This document shows, piece after piece, positions 43,285 through 54,330 of a DNA stretch of 64,000 nt. The translations under genes and the position numbers were made by a program. This stretch comes from Pochonia chlamydosporia 170 (taxonomy: Eukaryota > Ascomycota > Sordariomycetes > Hypocreales > Clavicipitaceae): NCBI RefSeq assembly GCF_001653235.2, contig NC_035796.1, forward strand, positions 372,001-436,000. Direction: 5' to 3'. Under the pieces are notes generated by a model that saw only the letters and a list, made by a program, of their open reading frames with translations, was not told where the DNA came from and ran no database searches. Within the stretch, counting starts at the first letter, position 1; each line of letters starts with the position of its first letter.

Positions 43285-45248
43285 ATGGCACAAAACCACG
43301 AGGACATGGCCGCCGAGTAAGTTTTTCACAAACACTCACGACAAGTTTGAAGCCAAACCACGGGACTGGTTTTCCAGACCTTTGGTTTTGAGCTTCTTCT
43401 CTCCCTTTGGGCAGCTTGTGGTTCAAGCGTAGGAGGATTTCAAGCTAACCGTGCTATTTTCTCTGAACAAATAGGCTCCACGAGGAGTTCAATGAGCGTG
43501 TCCCTAACCAGGGCACCGACATGGCTGGCGGCTACATTCAGAAGTCTTCTTTGGATGAGAAGCGCGACATCGCTGTCATGGACGCTGAGACTGGTCCTAC
43601 TGCTGACGGCGAGGAGCCCAACGAGCATGAAAAGAAAACATTGCGTCGTGTCGGCGAAAACCTTCCAGCTTCTGCTTTCTTGATCGCCATTGTGGAGTTG
43701 ACTGAGCGATTCACCTACTACGGAGCCCAGGGTCTTTTCCAGAACTACATTTCCAACGCCAAAGACGGCAGCGATGGCAGCGAGGGCTTGGGTATGGGTT
43801 CCCAGGCTGCCACTGGTCTCAACCTTTTCTTCCAGTGGTTCTGCTACGTAACTCCTATTCTCGGTGCCATCATCTCCGATCAGTACCTTGGAAAGTACAA
43901 AACCATCCTTATCTTCTGCGGCGTCTACTGGACTGGTCTTCTTATCCTCTGGGTCACCTCTCTCCCAGTTGCCATTGAGCATGGCGCTGGCATCGGCGGT
44001 TATGTCACGGCCCTGGTTGTCATTGGCTTCGGTACCGGTGGTATCAAGTCCAACATCGCTCCTCTGATTGCTGATCAGTACCAGCGACGAACCATGGCTA
44101 TCAAGACTGAAGCTTCTGGCGAGCGTGTTATCATTGACCCTGCGATCACTTACCAGCGAATCTACATGATTTTCTACTGGTGCATCAACGTCGGTGCTCT
44201 CTCCTTGATGGCCACGCCTTTCATGGAGCTTTACAAGGGGTTCTGGACCGCTTTCCTTCTCTGCTTCTGCATGTTCAACGTCGGTATTGCTATCCTCATC
44301 CTTCGACGCAAGTCCTACGTTGTCCGTCCTCCTCAGGGCCAGGTCATTACCGACGCTTTCCGGGCTATTGGTATGATGATTACCACCCGTACTCTGGACG
44401 GCGCTAAGCCTTCATGGCGAGCCGAAAATGGCAAGACCGGCAAGGTCACTTGGGATGACCACTTTATTGATGAACTCAAGCGTGCTCTGAGGGCTTGCAA
44501 GGTCTTCGTTTTCTACCCCATTTTCTGGGTTTGCTACGGACAGTTCTCCAGCAACTTCGTCACCCAGGCCAGTCAGATGCAGGTCCACGGTATGCCCAAC
44601 GACTTCATGCAGAACTTTGACCCTCTCTCGATTTTGATCTTCACTCCCATCTTGGAGAAGATTCTCTATCCCATTCTGCGCAAGCGTGGATATGAACTCC
44701 GCCCTATTGCCCGAATTACCATCGGTTTCTGGCTTGCTGCACTTTGCTTGGCCTACGCCGCCATTGTTCAGAAGCTGATTTACAGCGCCGGACCTTGCTA
44801 TGACAGCCCTCGCAACTGCCCTGCTGGTATCGATGCTGATGGCAAGAAGCTTCCCAACAACGTTCACGTTGCTGTCCAGGTCCCCGCCTACGTCTTCATT
44901 GGTGTCTCTGAGATTTTCATCTCTGTCACCGGTCTTGAGTATGCCTACACCAAGGCTCCTCCCAGCATGAAGTCATTCGTCCAGTCCCTGTATCTCTTCA
45001 CCAATGCTTTCGGCTCTGCCATCTCCGAGGGTCTCGTACCTGTTGCCAAGGACCCCAAGTACATCTGGATGTACACCGGTGTTGGTGTCTCTGCCTTCAT
45101 TACTGGCTGCCTCTTCTGGTTCCTGTTCCACCACTACGATGCTCAGGAAGAGGCCATGTATGCCCTCGACCGCGACGTTCCTGTTCTGACTCTGCCTGGT
45201 CAGGAGAATGCTCAGACCCCCAAGGAGAAGGAGCTTGATACCAACTAG
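43285..45248 (+). CDS. ptr2: PTR2-type proton/di- and tripeptide transporter
   Basis: Two exons, 43285-43316 and 43475-45248, give 601 residues. The first encodes only MAQNHEDMAA plus a split codon, the intron is 158 bp, and the frame resumes as ELHEEFNERVPN. Signature motifs of the POT/PTR family are present: ELTERFTYYGAQGLFQNY in helix 1, GAIISDQYLGKYKTI, GFGTGGIKSNIAPLIADQY, and FYWCINVGALS. About 12 hydrophobic segments are seen, with a large loop around residues 320-340. The carrier imports small peptides with protons across the plasma membrane and is usually controlled by nitrogen source. Codon choice is strongly biased to C- or T-ending and selected Arg (CGT/CGA) codons compared with neighbours, which suggests high expression. 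Confidence 0.93.
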
Positions 45249-46263
45249 GACATGCCATGAGACGGAGAAAATGTACATAGATAGCTAGCCCTAATGAATT
45301 TATGTTTATGGGCCATGAAAATAACTTTGCTTGATGTGCACATGCGCGTGTATAGTTTGAAGTAATGCCGCAGTGATTGGTAGGTTACCAAATTTTTTGG
45401 TCTCGTCGTCGATCCTGGGAAAAGTCGTTATTTATCGATGCGAAAAGTATCAAAGTCTGTCGGATCAAACACGATGCATCATACATCGAACTGTGCAGCG
45501 AATAATTTGACGCACTTAGCCCAAGTGTCGTACATGAGGAGCAAATTTCCGCGCAACAATCAGTATGACGACCAGTGGAAGACAGTTGTTGAACTCAGTT
45601 GTACATACCTTGGCGACTGTCCAAGCCAATCATAAAATTCTGTGAGATTAAACAAAACGCTATTACACCAAAGACGCATATCCGGTATTGGCAAAGAAAT
45701 CTGATTGCGATGTAGCTGATGACTTGGTTTGTTTTGTATGTGCCAGTTCAGGTTGCAACTGGCAGTCTGGTGCTGATGGAGAATTCTACACCAGTGTTCT
45801 AGGAGCATTTTGCAAGTCAGTTCTCAATCCGGAATGATCCTTGACGCATTGTTAAGTGGTTCGCTTGACAGTTGTCCTATTTTATGTCGTTAGATGTTCT
45901 GAATTTGCAGCGCCAAAGTAACAAGCTACCTCAATTCTTGGTGATAGAACGAGCTCAGCCAGCAAAGTTAAGTTCATCGTAGGATTCCAAAGAGCCTGAT
46001 ATGAAGATTATCTTATACTGTAGTCAACTAACCTACACTAACTGATCATTGAGACGATATTACACCTTCAAATGTCTAGCAAACAACACTAGCGCTCACC
46101 GTCAGCGTGGCTCAGCTCAGATCTACTGCAAGTAGCCCCTCAGAATACTATTCTTACCAAGATCGGCACGAGATGCTACTTCCAACCCATAACCACCAGT
46201 CTTATAAACCGTCATCCACCCAATACAGGAACCTCGGCGGCTCAATTCACCAACACTGCCAAA
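45249..46263. other. Intergenic, no gene seen
   Basis: 3' flank of the peptide transporter and promoter of the alpha/beta hydrolase. A CTTATAAACC at about 46200 lies some 65 bp before the hydrolase start and may be its TATA element. Confidence 0.45.
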
Positions 46264-47055
46264 ATGACCACCAAACCAACCATACTCCTCATCCACGGCG
46301 CATGGCACACCCTCGCCGCGTACGAACAACTCATCGCCATTTTCAAATCTCGCGGCTATCCGGTCGTAGCGCCAACACTCCCCTCCGGCGCGGACACCAC
46401 ACCCCCGAACCCTGTGGAAGCAGATATCTCACTCTTTTCGTCTACGGCGCAATCTCTCATCGATGAAGGGAAAGAAGTTATTGCTGTTGCGCACTCGTAC
46501 GGCGGGACGATTGCCACGGAAGCACTCAGCGGGAAGGGGATTCGGGAACGCAAGGAGAGAGGATTGCCAGGAGGCGTCGGGATGATTGTGTTTATAGCGG
46601 CGTTTGTGTTGCAGGAGGGGAGGAGTCTGGAGATGAATGCTCCTATTGATATTGTGCCGTGGGCGGAATACAAGGTACGTTTTCTGAAGTTTACGTTACG
46701 GCTTGTACTGAGAGTGTAGGACGATTTGAAAGTGATAGCTCCGGGTTTCGATGCGGGACCAGTGTTTTATCCGGATCTTTCAAAGGAAGAGCAGCGGAAG
46801 TGGCTTTCTACACTGGTTAAGCATCCCAAGGAATGCTCTTTTCATTCTCCTAAGAAGACGGTATATGGGGAGGTTGATGTCGCGTTTGTGTATTGTCTTC
46901 AGGATCAAGCGTTTCCGCACTTTGCTCAACAGGCTATGGTGAATGCTATTAAGGAGACGGGCGTGACGTTTCGGGAAATTACACTGGATTCAGGGCATTT
47001 CCCAATGCTGAGTATGCCGGATGTTCTGGCTGACGAGATTATGGGGTTGATTTGA
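46264..47055 (+). CDS. Alpha/beta hydrolase (AB_hydrolase_6 type), paralog 1
   Basis: Two exons, 46264-46674 and 46720-47055, give 248 residues. The N-terminal strand and oxyanion region read ILLIHGAWHT. The nucleophile elbow is AHSYGG (Ser about 78), an AHSxGG variant of GxSxG. The acid is probably the Asp in YCLQDQAFP and the base the His in LDSGHFPMLSMPDVL. The cap between them is short. This is the small single-domain hydrolase type often found near fungal metabolite and detoxification genes; the substrate is unknown. A second gene with the same layout and length lies at 53470, which suggests a local duplication. It is convergent with FAD synthase. Confidence 0.87.
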
Positions 47056-47306
47056 TTGTAGATAGAGGAACTGGGCGTACATATCTAAATGTGGAATTTA
47101 TTAAACGCCGTGATGCTCTATGCTCTATAGTATACCGAAATGTGTAAAGCACTTCTTTCCAGTTCATCCAATGGGTAGGCGAAATATAAAATATAAAGAG
47201 CGAAACGTTACGCGACAGCCACAGCTCTGTGCTTCTCTCCTGCTCGCTATAATCTACTGGTTCTGTTATTTTATCATCATGTCATTATATGTTGGCGGTA
47301 TATAAT

Positions 47307-48479
47307 CTACTTGTCGCGACCGAGGCGCTCTTCGTCGTCGCGGACAAGTTCGTATGCTGGGCGGAATTTTGTGCCCTCGGCATCAATGGCAAGCGCTGGG
47401 TTCGGTCGGGTGTTTTTGACGCCGCCGAGAGACGAATATCCCTGTTGGTAGAGACTGCAAAAGGGAATGTCGAGACGTAAGATGAACTGTGAATTGTGAG
47501 CGTCTGTGTCGGTGAGTCATTGTAGGGGCAGTCAATCACTCACAGCCCAGATATCGGCGTAATGCCAGTCCAAAATGGGATTCACTCTCATGAATTGCGG
47601 CCAACCTTTGTCTGTGGGACTGAATCCCGTCAGAAACTCGCAGTACGGGTCGGTTCGTCGTGTGCCCATGAAAATCGCCTTGATGGCTGGCTTGTCTGCT
47701 TGGTAAGCCTCCAGGGCTTGGCGCATTGGCAGCGCATAGCGCGTTAAGTCGAGGTGGTATTCCTTTGTTGTGCTTGAAACAAAGTCCTCGACCTCGGGGA
47801 ACGGATCGGGCGGCGCAATGTAGAGCGCTTGGATGGTGGGCGGTGGGTTCTTGGAAACAAGGCCGTCGGTGCCATTTGTTTGGATTGATGGGTCGTACAG
47901 GGCGGGAAGACAGGCTAGGATAATAACAAGAAGGACGAGGCAGTCTTTGCCGCCATTGTAGGAGAGAGACAGTTCATCTGGCCTGGTGACGTGGTGGTTA
48001 GCTTTCTCGGTAACATTTGCCCGTCATTCGTATCTCGCTTGGGAGTCGGGAAATGCGCCGACTCACCCGTACCGACGCAGGGCTTCTTCGACAATCTCGA
48101 TGGAAGCCCTCGTCTGTGCTTGTGTGCTCTTCAGGGCGGCATCGTCGTCGGCGGGCTGCTGGTCGAGAAACGCAATCACCTTCCGCCGTAAGGTGTAACA
48201 AATCTCGGGAAGAGCGCGGGGCACTGCCGAGGTTGCGGCGGGAGCGACGAGGTGGCCGTTTTGCGTCATGTGCTGCACAGATGGGGAGTCTTGGAGAGAT
48301 TGGCCGTCGATTACCATGACATGAGACGTGGAGTGAGCGTGTGTTGTATTTGGCGGAGGGTGTAGAAGTTGGTGAAGGAGAAGATGGGAATCGTGATGCG
48401 AAAGTGCAGGCATATGCGAGTTAGTCGGCAGAGTTGACCCGTCGGCGACTGCGGAGCCGCGGGGAGAAAGGAAAGTCAT
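47307..48479 (-). CDS. FAD1: FAD synthase (FMN adenylyltransferase), PAPS-reductase-like fold
   Basis: Three exons on the minus strand, 48479-48067, 47982-47544 and 47486-47307, give 343 residues from the chosen ATG. In-frame ATGs at 48626 and 48413 are alternatives, because the first 90 residues are not conserved. The PP-loop motif LSYNGGKDC spans the first splice. [23 protein letters not shown] and then [16 protein letters not shown] are diagnostic of eukaryotic FAD1. The last exon adds [19 protein letters not shown], then [13 protein letters not shown], and ends in [16 protein letters not shown]. The enzyme adenylates FMN to FAD with ATP. Being essential and usually single copy, its place next to a PSST subunit gene could be chance or a redox-cofactor link. 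Confidence 0.9.
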
Positions 48480-49197
48480 CGAAGAGCGCAGGAGGGGCGG
48501 AAACGGACATGGAACTCGGCCATCGACTGGACCGTTTGATGTCTGGTTCAAAGGACCAGGCACAGGGCAACATTTTAGTGGGTCCAAGCATTTGATGTAA
48601 TTCAGAGGCACGGCCGCTTCTTGCATTCGGCATCAAAGTCTCTCGTCTGCTCATAATAGTTACATATGTACCCGCCTCGCCTATTAATCTAGACATGAAG
48701 GAAAATGGATTAATATGACCAGATACAACTAACTAGCTTGCAACAACTACTATGTCTATAGTAATTGCATTGTAAAACTGCACGAGCCTTGGCCCTCAAC
48801 AATGAAACGGCTATTTCACTTCCGTTTGTGATACTTTTCCCCCACAGAGGTTGGTGTACAAGTACCGACCAATCCACCAAATCTCAAGCATCGACCAGTT
48901 GACATTTTCTCGTTTCAGATTCCCTTGAAACAGCACAAAAAATCGCGGGCCTAACACTGGCACATGTTGAGAGCATGGCTCCAGTCTATCTTGCGAGGCG
49001 AGCACCGTACAAATCGTCTTATCCTTGCAGTCACCAATCATGAAGTTGCTCGTAGAAAATGCAGGCTCCGCTAACATCTTATTTATGACTGGAAGCAAAC
49101 TTCCGGCATTACCAAAATATCCGAGCTCTAAAGTACCAGTTGACAGGACCGACTCCTAACGCAACACCGTACAGCCCGCGGAATGCCCGAGTTCCAA
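48480..49197. other. Intergenic, no gene seen
   Basis: 5' flank of FAD synthase and 3' flank of the PSST-like gene. The part up to 48626 could be coding if the more upstream FAD synthase start is used. Confidence 0.4.
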
Positions 49198-49653
49198 TTA
49201 TCTCCGATACCACATCCTCGTAATCTTGGTACGGCGCATCTTTGCCTGCAGCTGGAAAATAGCATACATTAACGCTTCTGAGGTCGGTGGACATCCCGGT
49301 ACATACACATCGACAGGAATAATCCGGTCCACTCCACGAAGAACAGAGTAACTGTAGTGATAGTATCCTCCTCCGTTGGCACAGCTACCCATGCTGATAA
49401 CCCATTTCGGATCAGGCATTTGGTCGTAGCACTGTCGCACCGCCGGAGCCATCTTGTTTGTGACTGTTCCCGCAACAATCATGACGTCGGCTTGGCGGGG
49501 AGAGGCGCGGAAAATGATGCCCAGTCTATCTTGATCGTAGCGCGGCATGGAAACATGCATCATTTCGACACCGCAGCAGGCAAGGCCAAACGTAAGGGGC
49601 CAGAGCGAGCCTTGACGGGCCCAATTGACGAGGGAGTCGAATGTTGTTCTGTG
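49198..49653 (-). CDS. Complex I PSST/NDUFS7-like subunit, diverged; 5' exon unresolved
   Basis: The supported exon encodes 151 residues from [16 protein letters not shown] to the stop after ITRMWYRR. All four ligands of iron-sulfur cluster N2 are present: the Cys pair in [12 protein letters not shown], one in [12 protein letters not shown], and one in [13 protein letters not shown]. The frame stays open upstream to 49743, but an excellent branch site and acceptor (CTAACATCCAG) sit directly before 49653, so an intron is inferred; a GTGAGC donor lies at 49743. No presequence-bearing first exon could be found. The only in-frame ATG (49710) would give a 170-residue protein without targeting signal. 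Several positions that are nearly invariant in mitochondrial PSST differ (for example Gly after [11 protein letters not shown]). It is likely a diverged paralog, or a gene with an unrecognised first exon. Confidence 0.8.
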   Translation of the reverse strand, partial: HRTTFDSLVNWARQGSLWPLTFGLACCGVEMMHVSMPRYDQDRLGIIFRASPRQADVMIVAGTVTNKMAPAVRQCYDQMPDPKWVISMGSCANGGGYYHYSYSVLRGVDRIIPVDVYVPGCPPTSEALMYAIFQLQAKMRRTKITRMWYRR

Positions 49654-50551
49654 CTGGATGTTAGTGGTACTCGGCGCTTGGTGTAAGCTGGTCGATGTAC
49701 AACCCACCATGGGATTGTACCCGGAAAGTTGGGACGAGCTCACAAGACAAACTCTACGGCGTTTGAAGGTTCACCCTTTTCTACTAGAGATGATGGTCTT
49801 ATTTCGCGCTGAAGGTTTAGGTTTGGGGCAGCTCGATTGGGTCGAGGTTGGTTGTGTAGTCCTCGTGTGGGAATTGTGTGGGCAATGGGTCGTATTAGGC
49901 CAATTCGCACTGAGAATTGCCCAAAACTGACGCAATTGAGTCCTGGTTTGGCTGTTAGTTAAATTCTGAGACGAGATTATATAAAGGCTACAAGATCTAT
50001 TATACCTAGTGGCCTGGTAGGGACAGCCATCATGTCAATTGCAAGCTCTATTGTACCGATTATAGTTCGAACACCTGATCAATCGCTAATCGAGTATTGG
50101 ATCTGAAGCCCTCTAGTTTCGATTTGGATGTGAACGGCTTCTTATTCTGTTAGCGGAGGCTTCGGGAATACTGGAAGATGACTTACACGGGATGGAGCTG
50201 ATCTGGCAATCACAATCACAACAGATCGCCCCAATGCGATTACACTCTGACCAACACAAAATATTCTCTAGAATCCAGTAAAAGACTCACTCCGGCAAAT
50301 AACGAATATTTGAGGGACATGGCGCACTCACAATATATCCTCAGGTTTCAAGCTGACCTCTCACCTGGTCATTCTCCGTCCATTTTAGGCTTAGCGTGAC
50401 TGCGAGCCTCGTCTGTTAGGTGAAAACCCACCTCCTCCGTACCAAACTGTCACCAAACGTCACCCAAAGTCCATCGGCGAAAACCCACCTGCCATCGACA
50501 TGCAACCAAGCCAAGCCATGCCCTGGATGCCGAACCGCTTGCACACTCATT
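49654..50551. other. Divergent intergenic region, PSST-like gene / C2H2-Zn2Cys6 regulator
   Basis: Probably contains the missing first exon of the PSST-like gene and the promoter of the regulator. A TATATAAAGG at about 49977-49986 reads on the plus strand. No exon can be assigned with confidence. Confidence 0.4.
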
Positions 50552-52933
50552 ATGTCACATAATTTCTCTCAAGGTCAAATGCCTGGTGTGTCCGGACCAC
50601 CGCCTGGTACGGAGCTGCCGAATGGTCAGGAGACCGGGGCTCCAGTCCCAAGAGCACATGTTTGCGAGACTTGTGGCAAACGATATCAGAGAAATACCCA
50701 TCTTCGACGGCATGAAGCGACTCGTGAGTACTTGATACATTCATTTATCTGCTTTGCATTTCTCTTCCTTTGCCCTTTGTCATTGTGTTGGAATATATTT
50801 AGAACCTTTCATCTTCCAATTCCTACATCATTTCAACATCCTTCAATGCCGGTCGTCTCTTCATATCCATGACTTGACGAACCTCCTCCAACACCACCTA
50901 CCCATGCTCAGCCAATTACCTCTCTCAGCCGCCATTGCACTACTAGCACACCAGCTAAACCATAAAACAGACGTTGACACCCCTCGATTCAAGTGTCAAT
51001 ACTGCAACAAGGCATTTGCAAGAGGGTAGGTGCTACTTATTCTCCCCAATGCAACACCTTAGACGAATACCACCACTATCTATTGCATGTACTGACAGTA
51101 GCTAAAGTGACGTATGTCGAAAGCACACCTTGAGCTGTGCAAGAAAAGATGAACTACGAAGTCTACCTGAATTCCGCCGCGGCCAAAAGCCTCGCGCATG
51201 TGAGGCCTGCTACCAAAGCAAAGTCTTGTGCGACAAGGCAACGCCATGCTCGCGCTGTGTTTCTCGCGGGTTAACTTGTCGGTTTCGAGATGTGTTTGAG
51301 TCCAGCACTTCTGAGCAGGACGCAGCCTATTTCAAGTCTGAGCCTGGTAGTACAAGTCAGGCAAGGCTTGCAGTCGCCAATTCTACGTTTTTGAGGGGCG
51401 TTGCTAATCCTGATACGGAGTCGATGTTGGAATACTTTGCTCTCGATAACGCTATCAATGAGAAAGTACCAGATCTCGATTACCCGCCCAAGTTTCCCGA
51501 CTTTTCTCTGCCCATGATGAATATGGACGTTGGCAACTTTGCTCCTTGGAGCATGGTGTCGTTTCTGGATGACGAGTTTAGCGATTTCAGCACCTCTGAT
51601 GAAACCTCAACTTCGTCCGAGTTGAGCAACGCAGTACCGGCATTTACTCCACCAGGCCTTGAAAGACTACGGCATATATCGGATGAGATCATTCTCGAGT
51701 TGGGTAAAAGCCACAACTTCTTAAATGCATACGACCCGACATATACCGAGATGTTCTACGAGGATTTGGCGCGCTCCATATTTTCTTCAGATAACCTTGC
51801 CCGCTTCATATCAATATTCTTTCGACTCAGCCACATTCACTTCCCCATCATACACATTCCAACATTTGGCGAAGAAGACACTCCGGCAGCCTTGGTCTTC
51901 GCGGTTGCCCTGGGGGGTACACTACGCTCTGCCCCCCGAGATGACACATTATCTTCGCGATGTTTCCTTACCGTTGCAGAAGACTACGTCTTCCGTCATA
52001 TGCAAGGACTCTTGGTCACGGAAGAATTTTCGAGACCAAGCAAGAAGATGCTGTATGCGCTACAGGCTGCAATAATCGTGCACAACGTCCAATTCATGAG
52101 GAACGATGTGCAGACAAGGCGCAGAAACTTGTCAGTGAGACTCCCTGCGTTGGTGTCAGCAGTGCGACAGCTCGGATTGAATCAATACAAACACTCTGGA
52201 ACACTTGTCTGGGAGAAGTTCCTGTACGAAGAGCTGTGCATAAGGTGTGTTACTCCATAGTTTTCGAATGAAAGAGCCATTGCTAACATGCGGAAAGAGT
52301 TGGCTTCTGGACGTCAATATCTGATTGGCATCAATGCGGTATGTTTCACGCCCCGCCCCAAATGTCCATCAAAGAAATCGACTGCGATATGCCATGTCCA
52401 TTAGAACTGTGGGACGCCACGACCTCTGAACAGTTTGAAGAGAAGGTGAAGGAATTGAAGTACCAGCCACCACCAATGTGCTTCTCCTCGATTAGCAAAT
52501 TCATCGAGCTATTAATGAAGGATAAATGGGATGAAGCACAACCTATTCCAGTAGCGAGCCTGAGGCTATCACACCTCCGGGCCGCGACAATGGGTAAGAC
52601 TAGCCACCATCCTGTGCACCAAACACGTGTTAACCATTCGCAGCGTTGAGTTCCATAGCCATATCGACTCACGTAAACTGCACATTGTCTGCAACTGCGC
52701 CGGCGCTACTCCGCGCCATAGACCGGTGGCACGACCTGTGGGACGCAGTCACGGCGAAGATTGACCCGACGACCATGCAGCGCAGCGGGATGGCTAGGCA
52801 TAGTAATGATATCAGTGCGCTGGTGCGGAAATTGGTCGAGGTGGCTATCTCTGACAACGAGCAGCCTCCGTTTTTGAAGAGCGTGTGTCATGAGAGTTTG
52901 AGGGAGTTGTACGATTTCATATTAAACCATTAG
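50552..52933 (+). CDS. Transcription factor with two C2H2 fingers and a Zn2Cys6 cluster
   Basis: Five exons, 50552-50723, 50947-51025, 51108-52244, 52298-52593 and 52644-52933, give about 657 residues. The acceptor of exon 2 is one of two in-phase choices. The first finger has Cys38, Cys41, His50 and His54. The second is split by an intron and ends in Cys (Cys74, Cys77, His90, Cys94). Then comes a Zn2Cys6 cluster (Cys 115, 118, 125, 131, 134 and 141, from CEACYQSKVLC to CVSRGLTC). The rest is a fungal-specific transcription factor domain, with IHFPIIHIPTF, then LVFAVALGGTLRSAP, and GMFHAPPQMSIKEIDCDMPC. This double-DNA-binding architecture is known in fungi and is often linked to metabolite clusters or stress genes. 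It sits between two alpha/beta hydrolase paralogs and is divergent from the PSST-like gene, so it is the natural candidate regulator of this block. Confidence 0.88.
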
Positions 52934-53469
52934 AGAACTGATACCCACTGTACGATATATTTAGACGCCTATTTTGGCGATGCAATCTCAACTATTTTGC
53001 TGGAGTCTGGATCGGCGGTTAGCTGGCCGGCGTAGTGTTTGGGGCTGACGGGCTGATCTTTGGCGTGTAGATCGCAGATGTCAGCGCGTCGGTGGCCTCA
53101 AGGTAACTGCGTATTGGCTTGTCTGACGATTGAAGAACTCGTAGAAGACTTGCTTGTATAGCTATCAAACTAAGAGACTTAAAGAGGAGAACACTAAGGA
53201 GCATAGCCCACACATGTGAACCGAATTGCCGGTTTAGTGCTGACTGCCGCAAGCTATCCTCAACTACGTCTCACAAGTAAGCAGTAAAGCAGGTTTACTG
53301 AGAAACAGGCATAAGAGATTTCGTAAAGACTGAATCAGTTACTGCCTCGAAACATAAAAGATCCAGAGTAGACTCTTGTTTTATAAACCATTGCCTGGCC
53401 CGGAGTTGCGCAACCTCAATCTCCACTGTGCTTCACAACTCGGCCATCGTCCCGAATGCCGCATATACA
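52934..53469. other. Intergenic, no gene seen
   Basis: 3' flank of the regulator and promoter of hydrolase paralog 2. GTTTTATAAACC at about 53379-53390 is a TATA-like element 80 bp before the hydrolase start. Confidence 0.45.
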
Positions 53470-54219
53470 ATGTTCTCTTCCAAAGCGGTCCTGATCATCA
53501 CTGGGTCATGGCATCTCCCGCAACACTACCAAAAGGTCACATCCCTCCTCCAAGAAAAGGGCATTCGAACCATATGCCCAGCCCTTCCAACCAACAACAA
53601 TGCCTACCCGCCAAACAAAGCCCTCCACGATGACGTCAAGTTCATAAAAGACATAATCGCCAATGAAGCAGCGGCGGGTACACACATGACTGTTGTAGGG
53701 CACTCATGGGGCGGAATACTAGCGTCGGCTATCTGTGGTGAATTCGCTGTCAAGCCCTCTGATACAAAGGGCGGAGTCACAAACATCTTCTACATGGCGG
53801 CGTTTATACCGTCTGAATATGAGTCTCTGGCAGGTTTATTCGGCGGAAAACTTCCGCCGAGCTTGACTCCACTTGTTGACGGGACGCTGGCGTTTGATGA
53901 CCCGAAGGAACGGTTTTATAATGACCTCTCGCCGGAGGAGGCTGATAAGGCGGCGGAGTTGTTGGTGTATAGTCCTACGAATATTCACTATACGCCGATT
54001 AGTTGTGACACGGTGGCGTGGAGATTGGTCCCCGTGAGTTACTTGATTTGCGAGAGGGATACTGCGTTGCCAGCGTTTGTGCAGGAACAGATGGTGCAAA
54101 AGGTCAAGGGGGAGGGCTACGACATGCATGAGTACAGGCTTCCTGCTTCGCATAGTCCGTTTTTGAGCATGCCTAGGGAGGTGGTGGAGATTATTGCTGG
54201 CCTTGTAGACAAGTATTAG
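53470..54219 (+). CDS. Alpha/beta hydrolase (AB_hydrolase_6 type), paralog 2
   Basis: A single exon encodes 249 residues from the ATG at 53470; an in-frame ATG at 53428 would add 14 residues. The layout mirrors the hydrolase at 46264: VLIITGSWH at the first strand, nucleophile elbow VVGHSWGG (Ser about 79), NIFYMAAFIP, an acid in CERDTALP, and a base in PASHSPFLSMPREV. It lacks the intron of paralog 1. The length is nearly identical (249 and 248 residues), but sequence similarity outside motifs is modest, so any duplication is old. The catalytic triad is complete. The substrate is unknown. It is convergent with the carboxypeptidase gene, 111 bp away. Confidence 0.87.
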   Translation: MFSSKAVLIITGSWHLPQHYQKVTSLLQEKGIRTICPALPTNNNAYPPNKALHDDVKFIKDIIANEAAAGTHMTVVGHSWGGILASAICGEFAVKPSDTKGGVTNIFYMAAFIPSEYESLAGLFGGKLPPSLTPLVDGTLAFDDPKERFYNDLSPEEADKAAELLVYSPTNIHYTPISCDTVAWRLVPVSYLICERDTALPAFVQEQMVQKVKGEGYDMHEYRLPASHSPFLSMPREVVEIIAGLVDKY

Positions 54220-54330
54220 ACAGGATAAACTAGGAATTTGCAAGAATATGCTCTGTTGTGCCTATACTGTATGTACTATTGATCCTATATATTCACCCGT
54301 TGATCAAGTTCTGTTTGTGTTGACATCCAT

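Noticed and set aside
49710..49712. ATG at 49710 as the start of the PSST-like protein
   Set aside because: It would place a strong branch site and acceptor (CTAACATCCAG) inside coding sequence and leaves no targeting signal; an upstream exon is more likely.
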